This document shows, piece after piece, positions 25,019 to 34,484 of a stretch of DNA of 50,254 bases; the stretch's first letter is position 1; every line of letters starts with the position of its first letter. The translations under genes were made by a program, and so were the position numbers. The stretch is from Scopulibacillus darangshiensis (GTDB lineage Bacteria; Bacillota; Bacilli; Bacillales; Sporolactobacillaceae): positions 1 to 50,254 of the forward strand of contig NZ_SLXK01000031.1 of the NCBI RefSeq assembly GCF_004341035.1. Reading direction: 5' to 3'. The notes beneath the pieces are model-generated. The model saw only the letters and a program-made list of their open reading frames with translations, was not told the DNA's origin and did no database searches.

Positions 25019-25754
25019 CATCATTGCTCCTAATAGATTCTTCTATGCGCCGACTAAGCAGCTTCTTAAGCTTGGCATGATAGCCGAGCGATTGGCATAG
25101 GATAAAAGATTGGTTGCCCTGATTACGTTCCCGTATCGTTTGTTCCATTTCTTTCATTAATATCCCGGTAAATAATAAATAAGGAACGACAAAGATTTTC
25201 TTATATCCTGTTGCCTGTGCAAAGTCCAAACCTTCCTCGAAAGAAGGATCAGCTGCAGCTAAATAACAGGGGAAGGCCCGAGTAATGCCTCTTCCCTCAA
25301 CCATTTGTTTGATTTGTTGAAAGTCGGTTTTTATACATGGGTCGCTGCTCCCCCTTCCGACAAGCAAAACGAAAGCATCATCAGAAAAAGCGTCCCCTTG
25401 TTCCTGGATCCTTTCAATTAAAATGTCAATGATCATATCATGTACACCAAAGGGATGGCTGTAAATGAATGTAATATCAGGATAATCCTTAGCCGCTTTC
25501 TCAATTTCCGCAGGTATATCTTTTTTGATATGTCCTGCTGCCAGAAGCAGGACAGGTTGGATAATGATACGCGAGGCACCACGCTGAACACAGCGGCGAA
25601 TGCCCTCCGGAATGTCCGGTTCAGCCAGCTCCAAAAAACAGATTTCCTGAATGGGCATCCTGCAAGTCTCCATGCATGAACTGATAAATCGCTTAGCTTG
25701 ATCAATCCCTGCCTTAACACGGCTGCCGTGTCCAATATACAAGACAGCATCCAT
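24993..25754 (-). CDS. sirB: sirohydrochlorin ferrochelatase (YlnE/SirB-like)
   Basis: The 253-residue CbiX-type chelatase opens with DAVLYIGHGSRVKAG, the family's conserved His-containing start, and has a second repeat with LLVGRGSSDP. It inserts iron into sirohydrochlorin to make siroheme. Length fits two fused CbiX-like halves, as in B. subtilis YlnE. It lies 3 bases after the methyltransferase gene and overlaps the dehydrogenase gene. Confidence 0.92.
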   Translation of the reverse strand: MDAVLYIGHGSRVKAGIDQAKRFISSCMETCRMPIQEICFLELAEPDIPEGIRRCVQRGASRIIIQPVLLLAAGHIKKDIPAEIEKAAKDYPDITFIYSHPFGVHDMIIDILIERIQEQGDAFSDDAFVLLVGRGSSDPCIKTDFQQIKQMVEGRGITRAFPCYLAAADPSFEEGLDFAQATGYKKIFVVPYLLFTGILMKEMEQTIRERNQGNQSFILCQSLGYHAKLKKLLSRRIEESIRSNDDEQLSYHA

Positions 25755-25757
25755 CAG

Positions 25758-26528
25758 TTAAAAGGCCTCTTTGAGTGGTTCAGCTGGATGCAGCTGCTCA
25801 AACCAGCTCAATTTCTCACGGAGCCTGACAACCTCGCCGACAACGATCATTGTTGGATTTTTCACATGATGTTGTTCCGCTTTTGCTGCCATGTTCGCAA
25901 GCGTCCCCGTCACGGTTTTCTGTTCTTTGGTCGTTCCCCATTGTATAAGAGCAACAGGTGTTGACCCGGAACGGCCATGTTTTAATAATTGTTCTGATAT
26001 ATAAGCAAGCTGGCTGACACCCATGTAAATCGCCAACGTATCGATAGCTTTCAAGTTTTCCCAGTGTTCATCTTCTTTCAGACCCTGTTTGCGGTGGCCG
26101 GTGACAAAGGCGACAGATCCGCTGAAATCGCGATGTGTCAGCGGGATCCCCGCATACGCAGGGGCAGCAATACCGGATGTAATCCCCGGTATGATTTCAA
26201 ATGCAACCCCGTGTTGTGCAAGGCTTTCCGCTTCTTCACCGCCCCGGCCGAATACAAACGGATCACCGCCTTTTAACCTTACAACTGTCTTCCCGCTTCT
26301 GGCATAGCTTACAAGGAAATGATTAATTGTTTCCTGTTTCATAGTATGATAGTTTGGCAGCTTGCCGCAATAAACCAAATTTGCCTGCGGGTCGGCATAT
26401 TCCAGCAATTCCTCATTGATGAGACGATCATATAAGATTACATCTGCCTTCTTTATACATTTTAAGCCCTTAACAGTAATCAAATCAGGATCTCCCGGTC
26501 CTGCCCCAACCAAATACACTTTTCCCAT
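25758..26528 (-). CDS. ylnD: uroporphyrinogen-III C-methyltransferase (YlnD/SumT)
   Basis: The 256-residue SAM-dependent enzyme shows GAGPGDPDLITVKG at the start, VRLKGGDPFVFGRGGEEAE in the middle and PAYAGIPLTHRD after it, all SumT/CobA signatures. It makes precorrin-2 from uroporphyrinogen III, the first step to siroheme. The ribosome site AAGGGGGG is slightly far (11 bases) from the ATG. It sits between cysC and the ferrochelatase gene in the same order as B. subtilis. Confidence 0.95.
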   Translation of the reverse strand: MGKVYLVGAGPGDPDLITVKGLKCIKKADVILYDRLINEELLEYADPQANLVYCGKLPNYHTMKQETINHFLVSYARSGKTVVRLKGGDPFVFGRGGEEAESLAQHGVAFEIIPGITSGIAAPAYAGIPLTHRDFSGSVAFVTGHRKQGLKEDEHWENLKAIDTLAIYMGVSQLAYISEQLLKHGRSGSTPVALIQWGTTKEQKTVTGTLANMAAKAEQHHVKNPTMIVVGEVVRLREKLSWFEQLHPAEPLKEAF

Positions 26529-26550
26529 CGCGAAAGCACCCCCCTTTAAC

Positions 26551-27150
26551 TTAAATCACTAGCCGTTCTTTTAATAGATTGATAACCCGCTCCGCTGAAG
26601 CCTCAACTGTTTCTTTTTCCGTATCGAGAATTAATTCAGGTGATTCGGGCGGTTCATAGGGTGCATCAATCCCCGTAAACGTTTTTATTTCTCCCGCTCG
26701 CGCCTTTTGATACAAGCCTTTTGGGTCCCTTTTTTCACATTCATCAAGCGAACACTTGACGTAAATTTCAAAGAACTCGTTATCCTCAACCAACTCACGA
26801 ACTTCTTGCCGATCACTGATATAAGGTGAGATGAAAGAAGTGAGAACAATGGCGTTGCTGTCGACAAACAGCTTCGCAACCTCTCCGATGCGGCGGATGT
26901 TTTCTTTCCGGTCATCTGCTGAGAATCCTAGATTGTTATTTAAACCCGAACGGATATTATCACCATCGAGTAAGTAGCTTCTGGCGCCAAGCGCATACAA
27001 CTGGGCTTCCACTGCGTTGGCAATTGTAGATTTTCCGGCACCGGATAAACCGGTGAACCAGAGAACCGCACTTTTGTGCCAATTTAGCTTTTCTCTATCT
27101 GCTTTAGTAATGGTCGCATCATGCCACACAATATTTTTTGGCTGTGCCAT
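26551..27150 (-). CDS. cysC: adenylylsulfate kinase
   Basis: This 199-residue P-loop kinase phosphorylates APS to PAPS. Walker A is GLSGAGKST, followed by [18 protein letters not shown] and [13 protein letters not shown], all CysC signatures. The ATG at 27150 follows AAGGAGGATG. It lies 13 bases after sat. The operon's reductase has the iron-sulfur motif of APS reductases, so the PAPS made here may be only one of two possible reductase substrates. Confidence 0.96.
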   Translation of the reverse strand: MAQPKNIVWHDATITKADREKLNWHKSAVLWFTGLSGAGKSTIANAVEAQLYALGARSYLLDGDNIRSGLNNNLGFSADDRKENIRRIGEVAKLFVDSNAIVLTSFISPYISDRQEVRELVEDNEFFEIYVKCSLDECEKRDPKGLYQKARAGEIKTFTGIDAPYEPPESPELILDTEKETVEASAERVINLLKERLVI

Positions 27151-27163
27151 TTTAACATCCTCC

Positions 27164-28324
27164 TTATGACGTGATTCCAGCTTTTTCTCTTTCTTTGAGT
27201 CCCTCTATTAAGACATCGATGACTTCCGGTCTGCTGAAAGTTTTTGGCGGCCGTTCGCCATTGCGCAGCAATTCTCTAACCTTTGTCCCCGATAGAATGA
27301 CATGCTCTGTATCATCATGTGAACATGTTTTGTATGATGCCATGCTTTCACATCTTTTGCAGTAAAAGCTGTGTTCAAAAAACAGCGGCTCTATTCCCAA
27401 TTCATTTGGCGCAAATTCAGAGAAAATCTTTTGTGAATCGTACGTGCCATAATAGTTTTTCACCCCGGCATGATCCCTGCCTACAATGAAATGCGTGCAG
27501 CCGAAATTTTTGCGGACAAGGGCATGGAAAATTGCTTCACGCGGTCCAGCATATCGCATCGCCGCGGTAAAGACCGCGATGGTCACATGGTCCTTAGAAT
27601 AATAGTTATCAATAAGGGCACGGTAGCTTTTCATCCGAATATCAGCGGGAATATCATCGCTTTTGGTCTCACCGACGAGCGGGTTAATGAACAAGCCGTC
27701 AACAGTTTCCAAGGCGGACTTTTGAATATATTCATGTGCCCTGTGAATAGGATTGCGTGATTGGAAACCGACGATTTTTTCCCAGCCAAAGGCTTGAAAA
27801 CGGTCGCGGATAGCTGCCGGGTCTTGATAATAATCCGGAAATTCAGGATGGCGGTCAGCTCGCTTGATCAGGCTGATTGGCCCCGCTAAATAGACTGTGC
27901 CGCGTTCATATAATTTTTTGACGCCTGGATGAGCAACTTCTGTTGTACGATAGACTTTAGCAGCCTCATGTTCTTTATCGGGATGGTATTTTTCTGTAAT
28001 AACAATCGTGCCATATACAGTTCCTTCATAGCTAAGTGTCGCTTTATCACCAATCTCAACAGAAGCCGCAGCATCTTCTGTAACCGGCAGTGTAATCGGA
28101 ATGCTCCACGGCAGACCATTTGAGAGGCGCATTGTATCAACAACCGACTGGTAATCTTCCTTCGACAAAAATCCTTCAAGCGGGCTATAAGCTCCATTTG
28201 CAATCAATTCCAAATCACTCAAAGCAATCCGGTCTATATCGAGATTTTTCTCGATGTGAGAGACATCCTCATTTAATTGTAATCTATTAATTAATTTTCC
28301 TCCGTGTGGTTGATTTATTGTCAT
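27164..28324 (-). CDS. sat: sulfate adenylyltransferase
   Basis: This 386-residue homomeric ATP sulfurylase converts sulfate and ATP to APS. The active-site motif [12 protein letters not shown] and the VGRDHAGV motif are present, and a Cys cluster ([14 protein letters not shown]) lies near the C-terminus as in dissimilatory-type Sat. The start overlaps the stop of cysP (4 bases). The ribosome site is GGGAGGAATTG. Confidence 0.97.
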   Translation of the reverse strand: MTINQPHGGKLINRLQLNEDVSHIEKNLDIDRIALSDLELIANGAYSPLEGFLSKEDYQSVVDTMRLSNGLPWSIPITLPVTEDAAASVEIGDKATLSYEGTVYGTIVITEKYHPDKEHEAAKVYRTTEVAHPGVKKLYERGTVYLAGPISLIKRADRHPEFPDYYQDPAAIRDRFQAFGWEKIVGFQSRNPIHRAHEYIQKSALETVDGLFINPLVGETKSDDIPADIRMKSYRALIDNYYSKDHVTIAVFTAAMRYAGPREAIFHALVRKNFGCTHFIVGRDHAGVKNYYGTYDSQKIFSEFAPNELGIEPLFFEHSFYCKRCESMASYKTCSHDDTEHVILSGTKVRELLRNGERPPKTFSRPEVIDVLIEGLKEREKAGITS

Positions 28325-29382
28325 TTCAATTCCTCCCTTTGAATTTTCGAGATGTTTTCTTTATTAAACATCTTGTAAAGTGTTAATAATCCTATCGTTG
28401 ATAAGCAAACACCCGCCATGATAACGAATGTATAGACATCATTTTTTAAAATAACCTGAATCAATCCATATGAAAGCACTGTTGAGATTACAGGTGAAAC
28501 AGCCCAAACAATTAATATTTTCCGGACGATCCGTTTTTGTTCATGACCGAAACCCTTTTTGGCTGTTCCGATCCCCAGTATTGCAGAGGTCGTCATTTGC
28601 GCCATTGGCACTGGCACCCCGAGCACCGAGGCGACAATGACCAATATGGCTGTCGTGCCAGAAACAAATCCCCCTTCCACAAGTGTTAGCGGTGTTATTT
28701 TTTTGCCATTGGTTTCAAGTGTCCGCCCGCCAAGAACGACTGCACCAAGACTCACGAATAGCCCTCCCAGCAGAATGCCATTTGACGGGGTTAATAAATC
28801 GACGCTGACCAAAGGGCCAATCGCATTGGCAACATTGTTCATTCCAGCCGAAAAGGCCTCTATGAATCCTAAGCCAACAACGATAATGACGAGCCATTTC
28901 TTCACCCTGTTTTCATACCTGTTAAGTCGGTTTATGGCATGCGCTGACCCAAATGCTGCTAAAAAGGAGACCGCAGGCATCAGCAGCCAGAAAGTTAAAA
29001 TGAGAATCAAATTCCCGATGTAAAGCTGATGGGAAGCGAGACCCAAACCAACGATGGCACCAACAATAACTTCACTGGTTGATAAGGGAATCCCAAGCCA
29101 ATTCGAACTAAATAAAGTCAGAGCTGCAGCAATAAGAATCATCAAGGTCACGTTAAGTGTGACTGACGAGGACGGCACAATCCCATCACTTAAGGTTTTG
29201 ACAACTTCACCACCGCCGAGGATAGCACCTAAAAACATACCGATGGCACATAACCATATACCCCTTCGCCTCGTCACCGCCTGCGCGCTATAGGCAATGC
29301 CCATAGAAGTTGCCGCACCGCTTGCTCCGATGTTGGCCGCGAAAAAGAAAGCAATAATGAAAACCGAGAGCAGAAGCAGCAT
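28321..29382 (-). CDS. cysP: PiT-family sulfate permease
   Basis: This 353-residue membrane protein of the inorganic phosphate transporter (PiT) family carries the two inverted repeats typical of the family ([19 protein letters not shown] near the N-terminus and [13 protein letters not shown] later). About ten hydrophobic segments are visible. In the cysH-cysP-sat order of B. subtilis this gene (ylnA) is the sulfate permease CysP, and the position here is identical. Start ATG at 29382 follows AAGGAAGGA. Confidence 0.93.
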   Translation of the reverse strand: MLLLLSVFIIAFFFAANIGASGAATSMGIAYSAQAVTRRRGIWLCAIGMFLGAILGGGEVVKTLSDGIVPSSSVTLNVTLMILIAAALTLFSSNWLGIPLSTSEVIVGAIVGLGLASHQLYIGNLILILTFWLLMPAVSFLAAFGSAHAINRLNRYENRVKKWLVIIVVGLGFIEAFSAGMNNVANAIGPLVSVDLLTPSNGILLGGLFVSLGAVVLGGRTLETNGKKITPLTLVEGGFVSGTTAILVIVASVLGVPVPMAQMTTSAILGIGTAKKGFGHEQKRIVRKILIVWAVSPVISTVLSYGLIQVILKNDVYTFVIMAGVCLSTIGLLTLYKMFNKENISKIQREELK

Positions 29383-29400
29383 GTTAATCCTTCCTTCCTT

Positions 29401-30111
29401 TTAATCCCAGTGAAGGCCGCATTCCGTTTTTTCAAGGTTTGCCCATCGGCCTGCTCGTGAATCCTTATGTCCCTCCACTTGGGATGTGCAATATTCACAG
29501 CCAATACTTGGATAGCCATGATCATGGAGGGAGTTATAAGGCAAATCATTTTCGCGGATATACTGCCAAACATCATCCCAAGTCCAGTGAATAAGCGGAC
29601 AAATTTTCATAAGCTCGAACTTGTTGTCCTTATTAATAAATTCGACATCCTTTCGGGTCGATGACTGGTCCCTTCTTAATCCGGATATCCAAGCCTTTTT
29701 CCCGGATAACGACCTTTTCAACGGTTCGATTTTTCTAATGTTGCAACATAGATTAGGGTTGGTTTTCCATAATTCGCTGCCATACTGATCAGCTTGTTGT
29801 GAAGGTGTCAGTTCGGGCTTTTGCATATTAATTTTTAAACTGGGATATTTCTCTTTTACCTTATTAATCAACTCATATGTTTCTTTAAAATGAAAATCAG
29901 TATCCAAAAAAACAATCTCTGCCCGGCTTTCAATCTGGCTGATTAAGTCGATTAAAACGATGCCTTCAGCACCGAAGCTGCAAGCGTATATGATATCGTC
30001 GCCATAGGTTTTATAAGCCCAATCGAGGACGTGCCTGCTTCCTTTCAAATCCCCTTCGACAGGAACATCCAACTGTTTTTCATCCCAGCCGTCGTATGTC
30101 ACATTAGACAT
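29401..30111 (-). CDS. cysH: adenylylsulfate/phosphoadenylylsulfate reductase
   Basis: This 236-residue PAPS-reductase-family enzyme reduces activated sulfate to sulfite. It has the PP-loop start region (YACSFGAEGIVLIDLI), the paired cysteines in LCCNIRKIEPL, a second CxxC in GCEYCTSQ, and the C-terminal ECGLHWD catalytic tail. The CC plus CxxC set marks the [4Fe-4S] group that uses APS (B. subtilis CysH takes both APS and PAPS). Ribosome site AAAGGAGGT. It follows yezD, separated by a hairpin. Confidence 0.96.
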   Translation of the reverse strand: MSNVTYDGWDEKQLDVPVEGDLKGSRHVLDWAYKTYGDDIIYACSFGAEGIVLIDLISQIESRAEIVFLDTDFHFKETYELINKVKEKYPSLKINMQKPELTPSQQADQYGSELWKTNPNLCCNIRKIEPLKRSLSGKKAWISGLRRDQSSTRKDVEFINKDNKFELMKICPLIHWTWDDVWQYIRENDLPYNSLHDHGYPSIGCEYCTSQVEGHKDSRAGRWANLEKTECGLHWD

Positions 30112-30145
30112 TTATTAACCTCCTTTATGCTTTGAATCGAACAAC

Positions 30146-30180
30146 AGAGGCGGACAGCATTCATCATGCCGTCCGCCTCT
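30146..30180. terminator. GC-rich hairpin between yezD and cysH
   Basis: A 10-bp stem (AGAGGCGGAC with GTCCGCCTCT) encloses an inner GCAT/ATGC pairing. On the minus strand the downstream tract (GTTGTTCG) is only weakly T-rich, so it may be a partial terminator or an mRNA-stability element that makes yezD more abundant than cysH. Confidence 0.5.
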
Positions 30181-30201
30181 AGTTTGTCTAGTCAGCGCCT
30201 C

Positions 30202-30342
30202 TTATTTGATTCTTACTTTCTCGTTTTTTTCAAGCTGAATAATCTTTCCATCTTGTACCACAAGGGTAATTGAGCCATACTTCATCGTTGATAATAGTTT
30301 CTCGATTTGGTCTGCAATTTTTTCAAACTGATTTTGTTCCAC
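30202..30342 (-). CDS. yezD: YezD-family small protein (DUF2292)
   Basis: This 46-residue frame is shorter than usual cut-offs. It starts at GTG (30342) after AGAGGGGGA and reads MEQNQFEKIADQIEKLL, then MKYGSITLVVQDGKIIQLEK. The central YGSITLVVQDGKIIQ pattern is the hallmark of DUF2292 (YezD). The family is often found beside sulfur-assimilation genes in Bacilli. It is the first gene behind the SAM riboswitch, so it would be induced with the cys operon when SAM is low. No biochemical function is established that I know of. Confidence 0.85.
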   Translation of the reverse strand: MEQNQFEKIADQIEKLLSTMKYGSITLVVQDGKIIQLEKNEKVRIK

Positions 30343-30378
30343 CCGAATCCCCCTCTTTTTCAAATATAAGATAATACG

Positions 30379-30530
30379 AAAAAAACCTTTGCCATTATGG
30401 AAAGGTTCAGTGTCCGACGTATCACCTATCTTCCAAAATGGTGTGCCATTTTGCTGGATTTAGCACCTTGCACGATCTGCAGGTTGCCGGGCTTCATCGG
30501 GCCAGTCCCTTCGCCTCTCTGGATAGTAAT
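30379..30530 (-). promoter_or_regulatory. SAM-I (S-box) riboswitch with terminator
   Basis: On the minus strand the aptamer shows the S-box core: AGAGGCGAAGGGACTGGCCC, then GATGAAGCCCGGCAACC, then a P3 CCTGCA/TGCAAGG helix, a P4 AAAATGG/CCATTTT helix and closing P1 (CTATC at 30522-30526 with GATAG near 30426-30430). An intrinsic terminator follows (AACCTTT/AAAGGTT at 30384-30407, then seven U). With SAM bound the terminator should form and switch off yezD-cysH and the genes behind it. Confidence 0.95.
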
Positions 30531-30543
30531 TTGATTGATTCTC

Positions 30544-30572
30544 ATTTTACTTAGCTTGAAGGCTGGTGTCAA
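30544..30572 (-). promoter_or_regulatory. sigma-A promoter of the yezD-cysH operon
   Basis: The minus strand has a perfect -35 TTGACA (30567-30572), a 17-base spacer and -10 TAAAAT (30544-30549). Transcription would begin near 30537, directly at the riboswitch. Confidence 0.85.
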
Positions 30573-30773
30573 CACTGTTTTCATCCCGTTTATCATCAAT
30601 ATCTGGTTGTTTCTTGTATTAAAATACCTTAAACCCATTGGTATACTTGGTTTTAATGTTATTAGTTGCCCTGATTATTTTTTTAAAAAAAATTTAAAAA
30701 TAAATCTTTTGTCCTATTTTAATCACACCTTCTCTTTTGTCACAATCCTTTCAGATTCTTCCATTCAACCGGG

Positions 30774-30802
30774 TTGTATTTACAAGGCTAATCAGCTATA
30801 TT
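30774..30802 (+). promoter_or_regulatory. probable promoter of the RND efflux gene
   Basis: A -35-like TTGTAT (30774-30779) and -10-like TATATT (30797-30802) have 17-base spacing, about 58 bases before the gene. The boxes match the consensus at 4 and 5 of 6 positions. Confidence 0.45.
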
Positions 30803-30859
30803 TTAAATGCTGTGACAAGTCAGTCAAAGATATAGAGACTTAAAAAGGGGTGACGTTAT

Positions 30860-33800
30860 TTGCATAAAATCATCAATTTTTGTTTAAAAAACAAATTTGC
30901 CGTTTGGCTGTTAACAATTATTATTACAGTCGCTGGATTATACGCAGGCTTTAATATGAAGATGGAGACCATTCCAAGCATCACAACGCCAATCGTCTCC
31001 ATTACCACGACATATCCTGGCGCACCGCCGGCAGAGGTTGCCAAGGAAGTAACTGAACCTATTGAGCAGCAAGTTCAAAATCTTCCAGGGGCTAAGGCGG
31101 TGAGCTCAACCTCGTTCCAAAATGCCTCTTCCATTCAAATTGAATATAATTATAAAAAGGATATGGACGAAGCAGAACAAGAGGTAAAAGAAACAATTGC
31201 CAAGCTTCATCTGCCTGACGACGCCAAAAAACCCGAAGTTTCTCGTCTAAGTTTTAACGCCTTTCCGATCATGTCTCTAAGCGTTACGAATGATAATGAA
31301 TCGCTTTCGGGGTTAACAAAGCGTGTCGAAAAAGATGTTGTCCCCGCGTTAGAAGGCATTGAAGGTGTATCCTCCGTCCAAATCGCCGGGCAAGAAACTC
31401 AAGAGGTGCATCTGACTTTCGATGATAAAAAGATGCAGAAATATGGCTTGGATCAAGAAACGGTACAAAAACTTATTAAAGCATCAGCTGTTACATACCC
31501 ACTTGGACTTTACCAATTTGGCAACAAAGAAAAATCTGTCGTTGTGGATGGCAATGTCACAACCTTAAAGGATTTAAAAAACCTAAGAATCCCTATAACC
31601 GGTCAACCACAAACACCGAAAACGGCTGGCGCGGGAACGGATCCTCAAGGGGAGAGCCGGAGTTCATTGCCGCCAAATGGCCGGGGCTCTGACATGGTTG
31701 GTTTAAAAGGTTTGCCGACTGTTAAACTTAGTGATATTGCAAAAATTGACCTTGTTGATAAGGTTGATTCGATATCAAGAACGAACGGCAAGGACTCCAT
31801 TGGCATTCAAATCGTGAAAGCAGCTGACGCTAACACGGTCGATGTCGTGAATAACGTTAAAGAAAAGGACAAGGAACTGGAGAAGCAATTCAAGGGTTTA
31901 AATGTTGTCCCTATATTTGATCAAGGCCAGCCTATTGAAGAATCGGTCAATACGATGTTGAACAAAGCGATTTTCGGGGCGATTTTTGCTGTGCTGATCA
32001 TTCTTCTCTTCCTTAGAAATATCCGGACAACATTGATATCTATTATTTCCATTCCCCTGTCACTATTGATTGCTGTTCTTATTCTTAATCAGATGGGTAT
32101 CTCATTAAATATTATGACACTTGGAGCCATGACGGTCGCCATTGGCCGTGTTATCGATGATTCAATTGTTGTGATTGAGAATATCTACAGGCGAATGACC
32201 AGATCCGATGAAGAACTGAAAGGTGCTGACCTCATTCGCGAGGCTACAAAGCAAATGTTTATCCCGATCATGTCATCGACAATTGTGACCATTGCCGTGT
32301 TCTTGCCGCTTGGCTTTGTCAAGGGTGCTGTCGGTGAGTTGTTCTTACCGTTTGCTTTGACGATTGTGTTCTCACTTTTGGCGTCTCTCTTAATCGCCAT
32401 CACCGTCGTCCCGATGCTTGCTCACTCACTTTTTAAAAAGGATCTGACCAGACAAAAGGGCCACAGAAAGCAAAAGAAAAGCAAACTAGCAGGCTATTAT
32501 AGAACGCTCCTGAACTGGTCATTGAACCATAAGTTGACCATGTTTGGCCTCGCCATCATTCTGCTTGCAGGCAGTATTTTCCTCGTCCCCTTAATCGGTG
32601 TCAGTTTCTTGCCGTCCGATGAGCAGAAAATGGTTGTTGCCACATTCAATCCAGAACCTGGTCAAACCGACAAGGACATTAACAAAATTGCGACGGATGC
32701 TGAACATTACTTTTTGGACCGCAAAGGCGTTACAAAAGTTCAATATTCTGTCGGCGGCGGCAACCCAATGAATCCCGGCGGCTCTGACCAAGGGCTCTTC
32801 TTTGTTGAGTATGATAAAGATTATCAAAACTTCGCTCATGAAAAGGAGCAAGTGATTAAGGATTTGCAAAAAATGACTGGAAAGGGAGAATGGAAATCAC
32901 AGGATATCTCTACGACGGGCAGCAGTGACCTGAATCTATATGTCTATGGTGAAAATCAAAAAGATGTTGAGACGGCTGTCAAAGATTTAACGGATATAAT
33001 GAAAGATGATGACACTTATACAGATGTCGAATCGAGCCTGTCCCATCCGTATGATCAATATACACTTGTTAGTGATCAAGCAAAGTTAAGCCAGTATGGC
33101 CTAACGGCATCGCAGGTTGGGATGATGTTAAGTAATGTCGGAGAAAAGCCAGCTCTGACAACCATACAAAGGGACGGCAAAAAGGTGAATGTCTATGTTC
33201 AGGTTAATAAACAACATTATAAGAACATCGATGATCTTAAGGATACGAAAATCAAAACACCTTTGGGACCAGACATCACTCTATCGGATGTGATGAAGGT
33301 TAAAAGTGGCAAATCACCTGAGCAAATCACTCGGCGTGATGGCAAACTCTATGCGTCCGTTTCATCTAAACTGACAACCGATGATGTCGGCAAAGCCTCA
33401 GCCGATTTAAAGAAGAAAATAGACAAGATGTCATTGCCTGACGGGGCCTCGATTGATTTTGGCGGTGTGACCGAACAAATCAATGAGTCGTTCACTCAGC
33501 TGGGATTAGCGATGCTTGCCGCCATCGCGATCGTTTATCTTATTTTGGTCATTACATTCGGCAGTGCGCTCGCACCGTTTGCGATTCTGTTCTCATTGCC
33601 TTTTAGCATTATCGGCGGTTTACTCGCGCTTTATCTCTCTGGTGAAACGATCAGTATATCCGCCATGATCGGTGCGCTGATGCTGATCGGGATCGTAGTC
33701 ACCAACGCCATTGTCTTAATCGATCGTGTGAAGCATAAAGAGAATGAAGGTCTCTCAACAAGGGAAGCCCTTTTGGAAGCCGGCACCACTCGACTCCGCC

Positions 33801-34024
33801 CCATTTTAATGACGGCGATTGCGACAATTGGCGCCCTCGCACCCCTTGCAATAGGATTAGAGGGCGGCGGCCTGATTTCCAAAGGACTCGGCGTTACGGT
33901 TATCGGAGGATTGACAAGCTCCACAATCCTAACGCTCATCATCGTCCCGATCGTCTATGAGTTTTTCATGAAATTCAAGAAAAAGCCCCGCGGATCGGGG
34001 AAATTGGATAGCGGCAATATATAG
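30860..34024 (+). CDS. swrC: RND-family efflux transporter (SwrC/AcrB-like)
   Basis: This 1054-residue inner-membrane pump has the RND layout: TM1, a first periplasm-type loop (SITTTYPGAPPAEVAKEV), TM2-6, TM7, a second large loop and TM8-12. The central helix TM4 carries GRVIDDSIVVIENIYR with the proton-relay Asp pair. A Pro/Gly-rich insert near residues 250-275 precedes GLPTVKLSDIA, as in B. subtilis SwrC/YerP, a surfactin and drug resistance pump. Gram-positive pumps of this family lack an outer-membrane partner, and none is seen here. Start TTG at 30860 after AAAAAGGGGTGA. Confidence 0.9.
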   Translation: MHKIINFCLKNKFAVWLLTIIITVAGLYAGFNMKMETIPSITTPIVSITTTYPGAPPAEVAKEVTEPIEQQVQNLPGAKAVSSTSFQNASSIQIEYNYKKDMDEAEQEVKETIAKLHLPDDAKKPEVSRLSFNAFPIMSLSVTNDNESLSGLTKRVEKDVVPALEGIEGVSSVQIAGQETQEVHLTFDDKKMQKYGLDQETVQKLIKASAVTYPLGLYQFGNKEKSVVVDGNVTTLKDLKNLRIPITGQPQTPKTAGAGTDPQGESRSSLPPNGRGSDMVGLKGLPTVKLSDIAKIDLVDKVDSISRTNGKDSIGIQIVKAADANTVDVVNNVKEKDKELEKQFKGLNVVPIFDQGQPIEESVNTMLNKAIFGAIFAVLIILLFLRNIRTTLISIISIPLSLLIAVLILNQMGISLNIMTLGAMTVAIGRVIDDSIVVIENIYRRMTRSDEELKGADLIREATKQMFIPIMSSTIVTIAVFLPLGFVKGAVGELFLPFALTIVFSLLASLLIAITVVPMLAHSLFKKDLTRQKGHRKQKKSKLAGYYRTLLNWSLNHKLTMFGLAIILLAGSIFLVPLIGVSFLPSDEQKMVVATFNPEPGQTDKDINKIATDAEHYFLDRKGVTKVQYSVGGGNPMNPGGSDQGLFFVEYDKDYQNFAHEKEQVIKDLQKMTGKGEWKSQDISTTGSSDLNLYVYGENQKDVETAVKDLTDIMKDDDTYTDVESSLSHPYDQYTLVSDQAKLSQYGLTASQVGMMLSNVGEKPALTTIQRDGKKVNVYVQVNKQHYKNIDDLKDTKIKTPLGPDITLSDVMKVKSGKSPEQITRRDGKLYASVSSKLTTDDVGKASADLKKKIDKMSLPDGASIDFGGVTEQINESFTQLGLAMLAAIAIVYLILVITFGSALAPFAILFSLPFSIIGGLLALYLSGETISISAMIGALMLIGIVVTNAIVLIDRVKHKENEGLSTREALLEAGTTRLRPILMTAIATIGALAPLAIGLEGGGLISKGLGVTVIGGLTSSTILTLIIVPIVYEFFMKFKKKPRGSGKLDSGNI

Positions 34025-34122
34025 AATAAAGAACTCACACATACCACTAGCGCTTTGGCAGATATAATTAGTGATTATCTAAGTCGTCATTCCGGAAAAA
34101 GTAAGCTATAAACCAAAAAGAT

Positions 34123-34158
34123 GGCAATCAGCTTAGTAATATAAGGCTGATTGCCTTT
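34123..34158 (+). terminator. terminator after the RND efflux gene
   Basis: A 10-bp stem (GGCAATCAGC at 34123-34132 with GCTGATTGCC at 34146-34155) is followed by TTTGATTT, about 100 bases past the stop codon. From here to 34300 I see no gene. Confidence 0.8.
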
Positions 34159-34300
34159 GATTTCCCATATATTTATTATTTGAGTAAATTACGCCCGCCC
34201 TTGTTGGAAAAGGATTTTAGAGAGTAGAAAAGAAGGTACTTCCCTCAAATCTCAAAATAGTTAGTTTCCAAACAAATAAAACTATAGATATGTCTGAGGA

Positions 34301-34476
34301 TTATTGGACAAATTTAGAGTTTTTCTTAAAACGGAGATGTTTTTTGAGATGAAAATGTTCTATTAAAGACTTTTTTAGCCTCAACCACGTAAGATTCCTA
34401 TGACCATCCGTAAGAATTTCAATTTTCCCGTAAGAATCGCAGTAAGTATCATGTTTTGTTCCGTAACTTTTGCTTT
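34301..34476 (-). pseudogene. possible gene remnant downstream of the UPF0158 gene
   Basis: One minus-strand frame is open for about 55 codons (KSYGTKHDTYCDSYGKIEIL, then TDGHRNLTWLRLKKSLIEHF) and ends in TAA at 34301, but has no start codon or ribosome site of its own. The composition looks protein-like rather than random. I do not recognise the family, and chance openness in AT-rich DNA is a fair alternative. Confidence 0.2.
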
Positions 34477-34484
34477 AACATAGA

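Noticed and set aside
28559-29023. Plus-strand ORF of 154 codons opposite cysP
   Set aside because: It is antisense to a clear membrane protein gene; its low-complexity composition mirrors the codons of cysP.
30426-30638. Minus-strand ORF of 70 codons upstream of the cys operon
   Set aside because: It lies across the S-box aptamer and the promoter; the sequence is explained by the riboswitch, and it has no ribosome site.
34025-34484. Possible insertion-sequence remnant after the efflux gene
   Set aside because: I found no terminal inverted repeats, target duplication or transposase motif; only a terminator and an uncertain 55-codon frame.
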